This document shows positions 8,289-17,292 of a stretch of DNA of 64,000 nucleotides, in pieces. Source of the stretch: Streptomyces microflavus. Its GTDB lineage: Bacteria > Actinomycetota > Actinomycetes > Streptomycetales > Streptomycetaceae. Where the stretch lies: positions 138,710-202,709 of the forward strand of contig NZ_BMUG01000001.1 in assembly GCF_014650075.1 (NCBI RefSeq), read 5' to 3'. The position numbers were made by a program, and so were the translations under genes. Within the stretch, counting starts at the first letter, position 1. Each line of letters begins with the position of its first letter. Under the pieces are notes generated by a model. The model was not told where the DNA came from. It made no database searches and saw only the letters and a program-made list of their open reading frames with translations.

Positions 8289-9785
8289 TCAGAACTTCGG
8301 CTCAGGCGCCTGTGCGTGGACCAGTTCCGCCGCCTCCTCGTCCGTCTCCACCGAGGGCGGGGAGCCGGCCAGGGGCTGTTGGGCGGTCTCCTTCATGCAG
8401 GCGACCGAGACCACGCCGACCAGGGCCGCCGCCATCGCGTAGTACGCGGGCATCAGGTTGGAGCCGGTCCAGCTGATCAGGGCCGTGATCACCAGCGGGG
8501 TCGTACCGCCGAAGATCGACGCGGAGAGGTTGTAGCCCACTGACAGGGACCCGTAACGGACGTGCGTCGGGAACAGGGCGGGCAGGGCCGCCGACATCGT
8601 GCCGAGCATGCAGACCAGGGAGAGGCCCAGCAGCAGCATGCCGACCGTGATCGGGAGGATGCCGTCGATCCGGATGAGGAGGAACGCCGGGAGGGAGAGG
8701 AAGAGGAAGCCGAGCATGCCCGTCATCAGGAGCGGTTTGCGGCCGAAACGGTCGGAGAGCTTGCCCACCTGGCTGATGATCAGCATCAGGAACACCATCA
8801 CCGCCAGCAGGATCAGCAGGCCGTGCGTCTCGCTGTAGCCGAGCTCGTCGGAGAGGTACGTCGGCATGTACGACAGCAGCATGTAGTCGGTGATGTTGTA
8901 CGCGCCGACCAGGCAGATGCAGAGGATCAGCGTCGGCCAGTACTCCCGGAAGATCTTGGCGAGGTCGCCCTTGGCGGTCGACTCGACGCCGTCCGCCGCC
9001 TCGCTCGCGTGGGCCGTGCCGCCCTCCAGTTTCTGGAAGGCCGGGGTCTCGTCCAGGCGCAGTCGCAGGTAGAGGCCGACCAGGCCCAGCGGGCCCGCGA
9101 CGAGGAACGGGATCCTCCACCCCCAGGACTCCATCTGCGCGTCGTTCAGGAGGGCGTAGAGGGCCGTCACGAGGCCCGCCGCGCCGACGTACCCCGCCAG
9201 GGTGCCGAACTCCAGGAAGCTGCCGAAGAAGCCGCGGCGCTTGTCGGGGGCGTACTCGGCGATGAACGTGGACGCGCCGCCGTACTCACCGCCCGTGGAG
9301 AAGCCCTGGAGCATCCGGAAGAAGATCAGCAGGACCGCGGCCCAGACGCCGATCGTCCCGTGCGAGGGGATCAGGCCGATGGCGAACGTGCCGACCGCCA
9401 TCAGGATCATCGTCAGCGCGAGGACCTTCTTCCGGCCGACCTTGTCACCCATCGGGCCGAAGAACATGCCGCCGAGCGGCCGTACGAGGAAGGCCACCGC
9501 GAAGGTCGCGAAGGAGGAGAGGAGCTGTGTCGTCTCGTTCCCGGACGGGAAGAACACGTGTCCGATGGTGACGGCCAGGTAGGAGTAGATGCCGAAGTCG
9601 AACCACTCCATGGCGTTGCCCAGCGATGCGGCTTTCACGGCGCGCTTCACCGCCGCGTCGTCCGTGACGGTGATGTCCGTGCGGCGGAGCTTGGGGTTCC
9701 TCCGCTTGCGGACCGCCCGGAAGAGCGTGGGGTGGCGCTTGACCGCTTCGGGGTCGGCCGCCTTGTGGGGGTCGGGGGCCGCCAT
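8289..9785 (-). CDS. MFS transporter, metabolite:H+ symporter (MHS) family
   Basis: A 498-residue inner-membrane carrier with about 12 hydrophobic segments and extended soluble ends. MHS-type signatures include GNAMEWFDFGIYSYLA near residue 60, FLVRPLGGMFFGPMGDKVGRKK after helix 2 and GGEYGGASTFIAEYAP around helix 5. These match the ProP/ShiA/KgtP group, which imports osmolytes or organic acids with protons. Substrate is not decidable from sequence, though ProP-like is the closest impression. An upstream extension to 9935 is open but lacks features; ATG 9785 has GGAAAGGAA upstream. Confidence 0.88.
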   Translation of the reverse strand: MAAPDPHKAADPEAVKRHPTLFRAVRKRRNPKLRRTDITVTDDAAVKRAVKAASLGNAMEWFDFGIYSYLAVTIGHVFFPSGNETTQLLSSFATFAVAFLVRPLGGMFFGPMGDKVGRKKVLALTMILMAVGTFAIGLIPSHGTIGVWAAVLLIFFRMLQGFSTGGEYGGASTFIAEYAPDKRRGFFGSFLEFGTLAGYVGAAGLVTALYALLNDAQMESWGWRIPFLVAGPLGLVGLYLRLRLDETPAFQKLEGGTAHASEAADGVESTAKGDLAKIFREYWPTLILCICLVGAYNITDYMLLSYMPTYLSDELGYSETHGLLILLAVMVFLMLIISQVGKLSDRFGRKPLLMTGMLGFLFLSLPAFLLIRIDGILPITVGMLLLGLSLVCMLGTMSAALPALFPTHVRYGSLSVGYNLSASIFGGTTPLVITALISWTGSNLMPAYYAMAAALVGVVSVACMKETAQQPLAGSPPSVETDEEAAELVHAQAPEPKF

Positions 9786-9966
9786 GGCCGGTTCCTTTCC
9801 TCGGAGGGTGTTCCAGGAAAGGCTTCTGCGCGGTCGTGGCGGTCGCAAACCGACTTCTTGGCCGGATGCGATGTCCCTCACATGTTCTCGACATCGTTCC
9901 GGGGCTGCCCCGGGGTAGCCGTACGGGCTGGGCACCCCCCGGCACCCGGAGCGGAGGCCCGCCCGG

Positions 9967-10002
9967 CCCGGCCGCCCCGATGGCCCATCCGGGGCGGCCG
10001 GG
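9967..10002 (-). terminator. Terminator downstream of bcp
   Basis: A perfect 13-bp GC-only stem (9967-9979 with 9990-10002) and a 10-nt loop, about 20 bp past the stop codon of the peroxiredoxin gene on the minus strand. Confidence 0.8.
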
Positions 10003-10023
10003 GCGGGCCGGGTGGGCCGGAGG

Positions 10024-10491
10024 TCAGATGCCCAGGTCTCGGATGATCTTCGCCACGTGTCCGGTCGCCTTGACGTTGTAGAAGGCGTGCTCGACCTTGC
10101 CGTCCTCGTCGACGACGACGGTGGAGCGGATGACGCCCGTCACCACTTTGCCGTAGAGCTTCTTCTCGCCGAAGGCGCCGTACGCCTCCAGCGTCTCCTT
10201 CGACGGGTCGCCGACCAGCGTGACCTTGAGGTTCTCCTGCTCGCGGAACTTCGCGAGCTTCTCCGGCTTGTCGGGGGAGACGCCGATGACGTCGTACCCG
10301 GCGCCCGCGAGGAGATCGAGATTGTCCGTGAAGTCGCAGGCCTGCTTGGTGCAGCCGGGGGTAAGAGCTGCCGGGTAGAAGTAGACGATGACCTTGCGGC
10401 CCTTGTGGTCCGCGAGCGAGACCTCGTTGCCGTCGGCGTCGGGAAGGGTGAAGGCGGGGGCGGGGTCGCCGGGCTTGAGTCGCTCGCTCAT
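10024..10491 (-). CDS. bcp: Thioredoxin-dependent thiol peroxidase (Bcp/PrxQ)
   Basis: A 155-residue peroxiredoxin that reduces hydroperoxides using thioredoxin. The peroxidatic cysteine is Cys47 in LTPGCTKQACDF and the resolving cysteine is Cys52, the five-residue spacing of the PrxQ subgroup. FYPAALTPG and the RSTVVVDEDG strand are also typical. Length is standard. It is divergent from a DUF3618 gene; no obvious OxyR site was recognised. Confidence 0.95.
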   Translation of the reverse strand: MSERLKPGDPAPAFTLPDADGNEVSLADHKGRKVIVYFYPAALTPGCTKQACDFTDNLDLLAGAGYDVIGVSPDKPEKLAKFREQENLKVTLVGDPSKETLEAYGAFGEKKLYGKVVTGVIRSTVVVDEDGKVEHAFYNVKATGHVAKIIRDLGI

Positions 10492-10622
10492 GTGGTTCTC
10501 CTCGGGTGGTGCGCGGGTCGGACGGGACCGAGCGTAATAGGGGTGCCGCCGGGTGCGCGGGGGTTCGAGCTGACAGACTGTCGATGAAGGTTTACCGGAG
10601 AGACGACCACGGAGGCGGCGCA

Positions 10623-10937
10623 GTGTCGGATGCCAGGACCCCTGCGCAGATCGAGGCGGACATCATCAGCAGGCGTGAGCAGCTCGCTGTGGTGCTCGAC
10701 GAGATCGGGGTGCGGGTACACCCGAAGACGATCATCGGCGATGCGAAGGCCAAGGCGGCCCAGACCGTGGACCGGACCGCCGGCCGCGCGTTCGTCGCGG
10801 TGAATCGTTCGGTGTCACAGGTGAAGGCGCAGTTCGTCGCGGCGGACGGCTCGCCGCGGCTGGAGCGGGTGATTCCCGCCGCGCTGCTCGTGGTGGGTGT
10901 GGTGGGCCTGCTCACCCTCTCGAAGCGCCGCACGTGA
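10623..10937 (+). CDS. DUF3618 membrane protein
   Basis: A 104-residue protein from a GTG start at 10623 with GGAGG-like bases upstream. The N-terminal RTPAQIEADIISRREQLAVVLDEIGVRV is the DUF3618 signature. An amphipathic Ala/Lys/Val-rich helix follows, and one C-terminal membrane segment (IPAALLVVGVVGLLTL) ends in SKRRT. Function unknown. In Streptomyces this family is commonly encoded next to bcp. Confidence 0.88.
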   Translation: MSDARTPAQIEADIISRREQLAVVLDEIGVRVHPKTIIGDAKAKAAQTVDRTAGRAFVAVNRSVSQVKAQFVAADGSPRLERVIPAALLVVGVVGLLTLSKRRT

Positions 10938-11007
10938 CCGGTCTCCCCCGGGAGGCGCACGGGCCCCTCAGGCGTGCGCGCCGGGGCGGTGACGGTAGGT
11001 TGCGGGC

Positions 11008-11376
11008 GTGAGCGACAGAACCCACGACATCACGCGCGGCGGCGGCCACGACGATGACAAGCTGCCCATCCGCATGCTGCACGACCGTGTCCTGGTGCGG
11101 AACGACACCGCCGAGGGCGAGCGGCGTTCCGGCGGCGGCATCCTGATCCCGGCGACGGCGGCGGTGGGCCGGCGGCTCGCCTGGGCGGTGGTCGTCGCGG
11201 TCGGTCAGAACGTGCGGACGGTGGAGCCCGGCGACCGGGTGCTGTACGACCCCGAGGACCGTGCCGAGGTCGAGGTGCGGGGCGTGGCGTACGTGCTGAT
11301 GCGGGAGCGCGATCTGCACGCGGTGGCGGCGGACCGGTTCGAGGGTTCGGTGGACTCGACCGGGCTGTATCTCTAG
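11008..11376 (+). CDS. GroES-family co-chaperonin homologue
   Basis: A 122-residue protein from GTG 11008. Residues 19-112 carry the GroES/Cpn10 fold: PIRMLHDRVLVRND, the mobile-loop region ERRSGGGILIPATA, and VEPGDRVLYDP with a closing VLMRERDLHAV. It is longer than classic GroES and has an N-terminal His/Asp-rich tail. There is no groEL beside it, so it is an orphan paralogue rather than the housekeeping groES. Whether it still caps GroEL is unknown. A strong palindromic terminator follows. Confidence 0.85.
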   Translation: MSDRTHDITRGGGHDDDKLPIRMLHDRVLVRNDTAEGERRSGGGILIPATAAVGRRLAWAVVVAVGQNVRTVEPGDRVLYDPEDRAEVEVRGVAYVLMRERDLHAVAADRFEGSVDSTGLYL

Positions 11377-11389
11377 GACCCATGGCGAG

Positions 11390-11434
11390 AGGGCCTGGTG
11401 ACCATGGTCACCAGGCCCTTTCCCTGTTTTTTGC
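11390..11434 (+). terminator. Intrinsic terminator after GroES-like gene
   Basis: A perfect 30-bp palindrome, 11390-11419, followed by a T-rich stretch ending TTTTTTG (to 11433). The T-run makes this an unusually classic Rho-independent terminator for Streptomyces. It isolates the downstream riboswitch-controlled gene. Confidence 0.9.
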
Positions 11435-11446
11435 TACGGTGGAACC

Positions 11447-11489
11447 ACCCCGACGAGACGCGCCGTACCGGGTTGGCAAAGACGACGCA
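11447..11489 (+). promoter_or_regulatory. Guanidine-III riboswitch (mini-ykkC class III)
   Basis: The stretch CGACGAG-ACGCGCCGTACC-GGG followed by AAAGACGACGC matches, from memory, the conserved core of the ykkC-III/guanidine-III RNA: ACGAGgtGCGCCGUACC, a GGU segment, then AAGACGGCGC, which folds as a small pseudoknot. It lies 40 bp before the SMR exporter start and overlaps the leader up to its ribosome-binding site, so translational control by guanidinium is expected. The gene downstream is exactly the kind this class controls. Confidence 0.88.
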
Positions 11490-11528
11490 CCCGTTTCTGT
11501 TCGCGTGGTTTCGTCGGAGGTGCCTGTC

Positions 11529-11849
11529 ATGGCCTGGGTTCTGTTGCTCGTCGCCGGTCTGCTCGAAGTGGGCTGGTCGATCGGGATGAAGTACACCGAG
11601 GGGTTCACCCGGCTGTGGCCGAGCGTGTTCACCGGCCTCGGGATCGTGGCGAGCATGGTGCTGCTGTCGCATGCGGCGAAGACGCTGCCGATCGGTACGG
11701 CGTACGGCGTGTGGGTCGGTATCGGTGCTGCCGGTGCGGCGATCCTGGGCATGGTCGTGCTGAACGAGCCGGTGACCGCCGCCCGGATCTTCTTCGTCTG
11801 TCTGCTGCTGGTCGCGGTGGTGGGGCTGAAGGCGACGTCCGGGCACTGA
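11529..11849 (+). CDS. sugE: SMR-family guanidinium exporter (SugE/Gdx type)
   Basis: A 106-residue four-helix small multidrug resistance protein. The membrane-embedded glutamate is in LLEVGWSIGMKYTEGF (Glu13), and GTAYGVWVGIGAAGAAILG is the SugE/Gdx signature, distinguishing it from EmrE-type drug exporters. The protein acts as a dimer exchanging guanidinium for protons. GGAGG at 11516-11520 precedes ATG 11529. The guanidine-III riboswitch immediately upstream supports guanidinium as substrate. The stop codon lies one base from the opposing PBP gene. Confidence 0.93.
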   Translation: MAWVLLLVAGLLEVGWSIGMKYTEGFTRLWPSVFTGLGIVASMVLLSHAAKTLPIGTAYGVWVGIGAAGAAILGMVVLNEPVTAARIFFVCLLLVAVVGLKATSGH

Positions 11850-11850
11850 G

Positions 11851-14241
11851 TCAGCCGGCCGGGTCGCGGGTGCCGCGGACCCCTTCGATGAAGCCGCCGC
11901 CCAGGGCTCCCGTACCCCCGTCGTCGGTGCCTCCGCCGGTGCCGCCCCCGGTGTCGTCGCCTGTTCCGCCGTCGCCGGTGTCCCCGGTCGTTCCCCCGTC
12001 CGTGCCTCCTGTCGTGCCGCCGGTGGCGCCGGTTCCGGTGTCGCTGCTCGGCGGGGTGGACGAGGCGGGGGCCGAGGGGGTGGTGGCGGTCGGGGCGCTG
12101 GGGGAGGTGCCGGTGGGGGAGTCGTCCGGGGTGACCGGTTCGGTGGTTCCGGTCTCCTCGTCGCCCGGCTCCTGCGGCTCGTCCGAGCCGGGGGCCGTTT
12201 CGAGGTCGAACTCCTGGGCCGGGGAGGAGCGCAGGGCGGCCTCCGTGTAGGCGGCCCAGGTCTCGGCGGGGACTCCGCCGCCGTTGACGCGGTCCAGGCC
12301 GAGGGCTCCGTACAGCGGGGTCTGGACACCGGATTCGGGGTCCTGGCCCATCACGGCGACGACGGTCGCGAGGTCGGGGGTGTATCCGGCGAACCAGGCG
12401 GCCTTGTCCTCCTCGGCGGTGCCGGTCTTGCCGACGGCGGGGCGGCCCGCTGCCTGGGCGGCGGAGCCGGTGCCGCCCTCGACGACGGAGCGGAGGAGGG
12501 CGGTGGTGGTGTCGGCGGCCTCGCGGGTGACGGTCTGTTCCGTCTTCCGGTCGGGCAGCTCGATCTCCGTACCGTCCTTGGTGATCTTCTCGACGAGGGT
12601 GTACGCGCTGTGCCTGCCGTGGTTGGCGAGGGTCGCGTACGCCTCGGTGAGGTCCAGGACGCTGGCGGTGGCGGGGCCGAGCGCGATGGAGGGGGAGGCG
12701 GTGAGGTCGGGGGTGGTCTTCGGGATGCCGAGGGCGAGTGCGGTCTCGCGGACCTTGTCGGGGCCGACGTCCTGGGCCATCTGCGCGTAGACGGAGTTGA
12801 CGGACTTGTCGGTGGCGGTGCGGACGGTGATCTGCCCGTAGTCGACGTCGTCCTCGTTGGCGGGCTCGTATCCGGTGGAGCCCTGCGGGCCCTGGACGGT
12901 CCGCTTGTTGGTGCCGTCGTAGTACGTCTCGGGGGTGATGCGCCGCCCGTCCAGGGTGGTGGAGTCGTTGGCGACGGCGGAGGTGAAGACGAACGGCTTG
13001 AAGGTGGAGCCGACCTGGTAGTCGCGCCGGGTGGCGTTGTTGACGTACTGCTTCGTGTAGTCGACGCCGCCGTACATCGCGACGACCTCGCCGGTCTCCG
13101 GGACGATGGAGGCGCCTCCGACGCGCACGTTCTTGTCGGCCTCGCGGTCCCCGCTCCGCTTCTTCATCACGTTGTCCTTGACCGCTGCGACGAAGGCGTC
13201 CTGCTTCTTCTTGTCGAGGGTGGTGGTGATGCGGTGGCCGCCGGTGGCGAGGGTCTTCGCGTCGATGATCCCGTTGCCGGTGAGGTACTCCTCGACGGCC
13301 TGCACCAGGTAGCCGCGCTGGCCGGAGAGGCCGGTGGAGGGCTTGGCCTCGCCGGGTACGGGGAACTCGGTCGTCGACCGTTCCCCGGAGTCGAGCCAGC
13401 CCTCCTTGACCATGCCGTCAAGGACGTAGTTCCAGCGGTTCAGGGCGGCGGGCTTGTTGTCGGGGTGGGCGACGACGTCGTACTGGCTGGGCGCGTTCAG
13501 CAGGGAGGCGAGGTACGCGCCCTCGGCGGTGGTGAGGTCCTCGACGTTCTTGCCGTAGTACGCCTGGGCGGCGGCCTGGATGCCGTACGCGTTGCGCCCG
13601 AAGTAGCTGGTGTTGAGGTAGCCCTCGAAGATCTGGTCCTTGCTCTGCTCGCGGTTGAGCTTGATGGCGATGAAGAACTCCTTGGCCTTGCGGACGACGG
13701 TCCGCTCCTGGCCGAGGTAGTAGTTCTTGACGTACTGCTGGGTGATGGTGGAGCCGCCCTGCTTGCCCTTGCCGGTCGCGGTGTTCCAGCCGGCCCGGAA
13801 CATGGCCTTCACGTCGACGGCGGGCTGGGAGTAGAAGTCGCGGTCCTCGGCGGCCAGCACGGCCTGCTGGACGGTCCGGGGCACCTGGGAGAGCTTGATC
13901 TTCTCCCGGTTCACCTCGCCGTCGCGGGCCAGGACGCTGCCGTCCTTGTAGAGGTAGACGTTGGACTGCGCGTCGGCTCCGGCGTTGGCGGCCGGGATGC
14001 CGACGAGCTGGTAGCCGGCGAAGAACCCGCCGCCGAGCAGGAGGGCGGCGACCAGGACGGTCCCGAGGAGCATCCGCCAGGTGGGGAAGAGGCGGCGCCA
14101 ACCGGTCCGCTTGGGGCGCTTCGTGCGCCCCTTCCTGCCCGGTGCCTTCCCCTGCGCTCCCTGCGCGCCCTCGTCGTCCCCGGGGCTCGCGGAGGCGGCT
14201 GAGGGGTCCCGAGGGGCCCAGTGCTGTGGCTCGTCGCTCAT
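11851..14241 (-). CDS. Class A penicillin-binding protein (glycosyltransferase/transpeptidase)
   Basis: A 796-residue bifunctional peptidoglycan synthase. A basic cytoplasmic tail of about 55 residues is followed by one membrane helix (57-77). The GT51 domain has its catalytic Glu132 in AAEDRDFY and the GGSTITQQYVKN motif near 162-173. The transpeptidase domain has Ser412 in STFK, SVN at 480-482 and KTGT at 605-608. The last ~110 residues are an acidic, Pro/Ser/Thr/Gly-rich tail with Gly-Gly-Thr repeats, extracellular and probably disordered. The GT51 histidine usual after EDxxF is replaced (SQPAVD). It is divergent from the ABC transporter genes. Confidence 0.95.
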   Translation of the reverse strand: MSDEPQHWAPRDPSAASASPGDDEGAQGAQGKAPGRKGRTKRPKRTGWRRLFPTWRMLLGTVLVAALLLGGGFFAGYQLVGIPAANAGADAQSNVYLYKDGSVLARDGEVNREKIKLSQVPRTVQQAVLAAEDRDFYSQPAVDVKAMFRAGWNTATGKGKQGGSTITQQYVKNYYLGQERTVVRKAKEFFIAIKLNREQSKDQIFEGYLNTSYFGRNAYGIQAAAQAYYGKNVEDLTTAEGAYLASLLNAPSQYDVVAHPDNKPAALNRWNYVLDGMVKEGWLDSGERSTTEFPVPGEAKPSTGLSGQRGYLVQAVEEYLTGNGIIDAKTLATGGHRITTTLDKKKQDAFVAAVKDNVMKKRSGDREADKNVRVGGASIVPETGEVVAMYGGVDYTKQYVNNATRRDYQVGSTFKPFVFTSAVANDSTTLDGRRITPETYYDGTNKRTVQGPQGSTGYEPANEDDVDYGQITVRTATDKSVNSVYAQMAQDVGPDKVRETALALGIPKTTPDLTASPSIALGPATASVLDLTEAYATLANHGRHSAYTLVEKITKDGTEIELPDRKTEQTVTREAADTTTALLRSVVEGGTGSAAQAAGRPAVGKTGTAEEDKAAWFAGYTPDLATVVAVMGQDPESGVQTPLYGALGLDRVNGGGVPAETWAAYTEAALRSSPAQEFDLETAPGSDEPQEPGDEETGTTEPVTPDDSPTGTSPSAPTATTPSAPASSTPPSSDTGTGATGGTTGGTDGGTTGDTGDGGTGDDTGGGTGGGTDDGGTGALGGGFIEGVRGTRDPAG

Positions 14242-14471
14242 GTCGGTGGGGGCTCCTCGGGTGCGGTCGGTGCTCCCATAGTGCCCGTTTCGCCGGGAAA
14301 CCCTCGTATCATCCTCCGATCTCCCCCGTTCTCCGGTACCCGGCCCCCTGACCGCTCCTGCGGAAAAGCGGTCGCGGCCGTCCTCTTCGGTGCTCTAAGG
14401 TCTTGCGCTTTGGTGTCCGGAGCCGGGGAGCGGGTCTCCCGGCCCGGTGGCGGCGGGGGAGAGGTGGCGGC

Positions 14472-15272
14472 GTGCGGCTGTACGCAGTGGTGGCGGCGGG
14501 CGGGTTCCGGCGTTACGCCACGTACCGGACGGCGACGGCCGCGGGGGTGTTCACCAACACCGTCTTCGGCTTCATCCTGGCGTACACCTACATCGCCCTG
14601 TGGGACGCGAGACCGCAGCTCGGCGGGTACGACATGTCCCAGGCGCTGGCGTACGTCTGGATCGGGCAGGGCCTGCTCGCGGCCTGCGCCATGATGGGCG
14701 GCGGCTTCGAGGACGAGCTGATGGAGCGGATCCGTACCGGCGACATCGCCGTGGACCTGTACCGCCCGGTCGACCTCCAGCTGTGGTGGCTGGCGGGGGA
14801 CCTGGGCCGGGCGGCGTTCCAGCTGTTGGGGCGCGGGGTTGTGCCGATGCTCGCGGGGGCGCTCGCCTTCGACATCGCGCTCCCCGGCTCGGCCTGGATC
14901 TGGCCGGCGTTCCTCCTCTCCGTGCTGCTGGGCATCGTCGTGAGCTTCGCCGTGCGCTTCCTGGTCGCGCTGTCGGCGTTCTGGCTGCTGGACGGCGCGG
15001 GCGCGACCCAGATGGCCTGGCTGCTGGGGCTCTTCTTCTCCGGGATGCTGCTGCCGCTCCCGCTGTTCCCCGGGCTGCTGGGCGAGGTGGCCCGGGTGCT
15101 GCCGTGGTCCTCGCTGCTCCAGATCCCCGCCGATGTGTTCCTCGGCAAGTACACGGGGTGGGAGCTGATGGAGGCGTACGCGTTCCAGGGCGCCTGGGCG
15201 GTGGCGCTGCTGCTGGCGGGGCGGCTGCTCCAGAGCGTGGCGACGAGGAGGGTGGTGGTGCAGGGTGGCTGA
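14472..15272 (+). CDS. ABC-2 family transporter permease (subunit 1)
   Basis: A 266-residue integral membrane subunit starting at GTG 14472, with a GAGAGG-type ribosome site. About six hydrophobic segments. The DIAVDLYRPVDLQLWWLA stretch after helix 2 is typical of the ABC-2-like family seen with a second permease and an ATPase (COG4587/COG3694/COG4586 triads, from memory). It overlaps the next gene by 8 bp, so translation is probably coupled. Substrate unknown. Confidence 0.85.
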   Translation: MRLYAVVAAGGFRRYATYRTATAAGVFTNTVFGFILAYTYIALWDARPQLGGYDMSQALAYVWIGQGLLAACAMMGGGFEDELMERIRTGDIAVDLYRPVDLQLWWLAGDLGRAAFQLLGRGVVPMLAGALAFDIALPGSAWIWPAFLLSVLLGIVVSFAVRFLVALSAFWLLDGAGATQMAWLLGLFFSGMLLPLPLFPGLLGEVARVLPWSSLLQIPADVFLGKYTGWELMEAYAFQGAWAVALLLAGRLLQSVATRRVVVQGG

Positions 15273-16149
15273 GACGGTGGCGGTGCGGTCCGGCGAGGGG
15301 CAGGGCCCGGAACCGGTCGGCTTCGCGTACGAGGAGCGGCCCCGGCTGCTGGAGGGGCTGCGCGCGTACGGGCTGATCGTGGCGATGTGGGTGCGCTCGA
15401 CGATGGCGTACCGGGCCTCGTTCGTCATGACGACGTTCGGGAACCTCGCGGTGACGGCGTTCGACTTCCTCACGATCGTGCTGATGTTCACGCACGTCGA
15501 CGCGCTGGGCGGCTACACGCTCCCGGAGATCGCCCTGCTGTACGGGGTGTCGGCGACAGCGTTCGGACTGTGCGACCTGCTGCTCGGGTCGATGGAGCGG
15601 CTGGGGCGGCGGGTACGGGACGGGACGCTGGACACCCTGCTGGTACGGCCGGTCCCAGTGCTGGCGCAGGTGGCGGCGGACCGGTTCGCGCTGCGCCGGA
15701 TCGGGCGGGTCGTGCAGGGGCTGGCCGTGCTGGTCTACGCGCTGGCCACCCTGGACATCGCGTGGACTCCGCTGAAGGTGGCGATGCTGCCGGTGATGGT
15801 GATCAGTGGTGCGGCGGTCTTCGGGGCGGTCTTCGTGTGCGGGGCGGCCTTCCAGTTCGTCGCCCAGGACGCCTCGCAGGTACAGAGCGCGTTCACCTAC
15901 GGCGGGGCGACGCTGCTCCAGTACCCGCCGACGATCTTCGCGAAGGACCTGGTGCGCGGCGTGACGTTCGTGGTCCCGCTGGCCTTCGTCAGCTGGCTGC
16001 CCACGCTGTACGTGCTGGACCGGGAGTACCCGCTGGACCTGCCGCAGTGGGTGGCGTTCCTGTCGCCGGTGGTGGCCGTGGCGTTCGGGGCACTGGCCGG
16101 GCTCGCGTGGCGGGCGGCGCTGCGGACCTACCGGAGTACGGGCAGTTGA
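15265..16149 (+). CDS. ABC-2 family transporter permease (subunit 2)
   Basis: A 294-residue membrane protein from GTG 15265, inside the end of the preceding gene. About six membrane helices after a 40-residue cytoplasmic N-terminus. It contains the paralogous GTLDTLLVRPVPVLAQ segment, matching the RPVDLQLW element of the first permease. The two probably form a heterodimeric pore. The ATPase gene starts 20 bp downstream. Confidence 0.85.
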   Translation: MAETVAVRSGEGQGPEPVGFAYEERPRLLEGLRAYGLIVAMWVRSTMAYRASFVMTTFGNLAVTAFDFLTIVLMFTHVDALGGYTLPEIALLYGVSATAFGLCDLLLGSMERLGRRVRDGTLDTLLVRPVPVLAQVAADRFALRRIGRVVQGLAVLVYALATLDIAWTPLKVAMLPVMVISGAAVFGAVFVCGAAFQFVAQDASQVQSAFTYGGATLLQYPPTIFAKDLVRGVTFVVPLAFVSWLPTLYVLDREYPLDLPQWVAFLSPVVAVAFGALAGLAWRAALRTYRSTGS

Positions 16150-16169
16150 GGAAGAGGGAGTTGGACACG

Positions 16170-17201
16170 GTGGACGGGTTCGCACAAGAGGCCACGGGCG
16201 CGGGCGGTGACGGCTTCGGCACCCTCGAAGACGGCTTCATCACCCTCGACGGCCTGGAGAAGGTCTTCCAGGTCCGCCGCCGGGCAGGCCTGCTGCGCCG
16301 GGAACGGCATGAGGTCCGGGCCGTGGACGGCATCAGCTTCCAGGTCGCGCGCGGCGAGATGGTCGGCTACATCGGCCCGAACGGGGCCGGCAAGTCGACC
16401 ACGATCAAGATGCTGACCGGCATCCTCACCCCGAGCGGCGGCAGCCTGCGCGTGGCGGGCATCGACCCGTCCCGGGAACGTACGCGCCTGGCGCACCGCA
16501 TCGGCGTGGTCTTCGGCCAGCGCACCACCCTCTGGTGGGACCTGCCGCTGCGCGATTCGTACCGGCTGATGCACCGCATGTACCGCATCCCGGACGGCCG
16601 TTACCGGGAGAACCTGGACCGTTGCGTCGAACTCCTCGACCTGGGTGAGCTGTTGGAAGTCCCCGTACGCCAGCTCTCCCTCGGCCAGCGGATGCGGGGC
16701 GACATCGCGGCTGCCCTGCTGCACGACCCCGAGGTGCTCTACCTGGACGAGCCGACGATCGGGCTCGATGTGATCTCGAAGGCCAAAGTGCGGCAGTTCC
16801 TCAAGGAGTTGAACGTGGAACGCGGGACCACGGTCCTGCTGACGACGCACGACCTGACCGACATCGAGCAGCTGTGCCGGCGGGTGATGGTGATCGACCA
16901 CGGCCGTCTGATGTACGACGGTTCGCTCGCCGGTCTCCATGAGGTGGGGGAGAGCGAGCGGATGCTGGTGGTGGACCTGGAGCGCGAGCTCCCGCCGATC
17001 GAGCTGAAGTCCGACGGATCGGGTCCGGGTCTGCGGGCGGTCAAGGTGGAGGGCCCGCGTCAGTGGCTGGCCTTCCCCGCCTCGGCGTCGGCCGCCCCGC
17101 TGGTGGCGCGGATCGCGGCGCAGTACCCGCTGATGGACCTGTCGGTGCGGGAGCCGGACATCGAGGCCGTGATCGCGAGGATGTACCGGGCGGCGCCGTG
17201 A
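16170..17201 (+). CDS. ABC transporter ATP-binding protein
   Basis: A 343-residue ATPase from GTG 16170 (a TTG nine bases upstream is also possible). Walker A is GPNGAGKST (69-77), signature LSLGQ (169-173), Walker B VLYLDEPT (189-196), switch His227 in TTHD. The Q-loop FGQRTTLWWDLP is that of the DrrA-like exporters. A C-terminal ~110-residue regulatory extension follows the nucleotide-binding domain. It completes a three-gene ABC-2 exporter. A drug or lipid substrate is possible but nothing in the sequence identifies it. Confidence 0.92.
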   Translation: MDGFAQEATGAGGDGFGTLEDGFITLDGLEKVFQVRRRAGLLRRERHEVRAVDGISFQVARGEMVGYIGPNGAGKSTTIKMLTGILTPSGGSLRVAGIDPSRERTRLAHRIGVVFGQRTTLWWDLPLRDSYRLMHRMYRIPDGRYRENLDRCVELLDLGELLEVPVRQLSLGQRMRGDIAAALLHDPEVLYLDEPTIGLDVISKAKVRQFLKELNVERGTTVLLTTHDLTDIEQLCRRVMVIDHGRLMYDGSLAGLHEVGESERMLVVDLERELPPIELKSDGSGPGLRAVKVEGPRQWLAFPASASAAPLVARIAAQYPLMDLSVREPDIEAVIARMYRAAP

Positions 17202-17292
17202 GGGGTCTTCTTCCTGCCGACCGAGCCGACGCGCGCGAGTCCCGGGCCTGCATGTCTGTGCCGGAACGGCTGTGTTCAATAGGCTGCGCGGT

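Noticed and set aside
12610..14202. A 530-codon plus-strand frame antisense to the PBP gene
   Set aside because: Val/Leu/Gly/Asp-rich shadow of the PBP coding strand; the PBP has all catalytic motifs.
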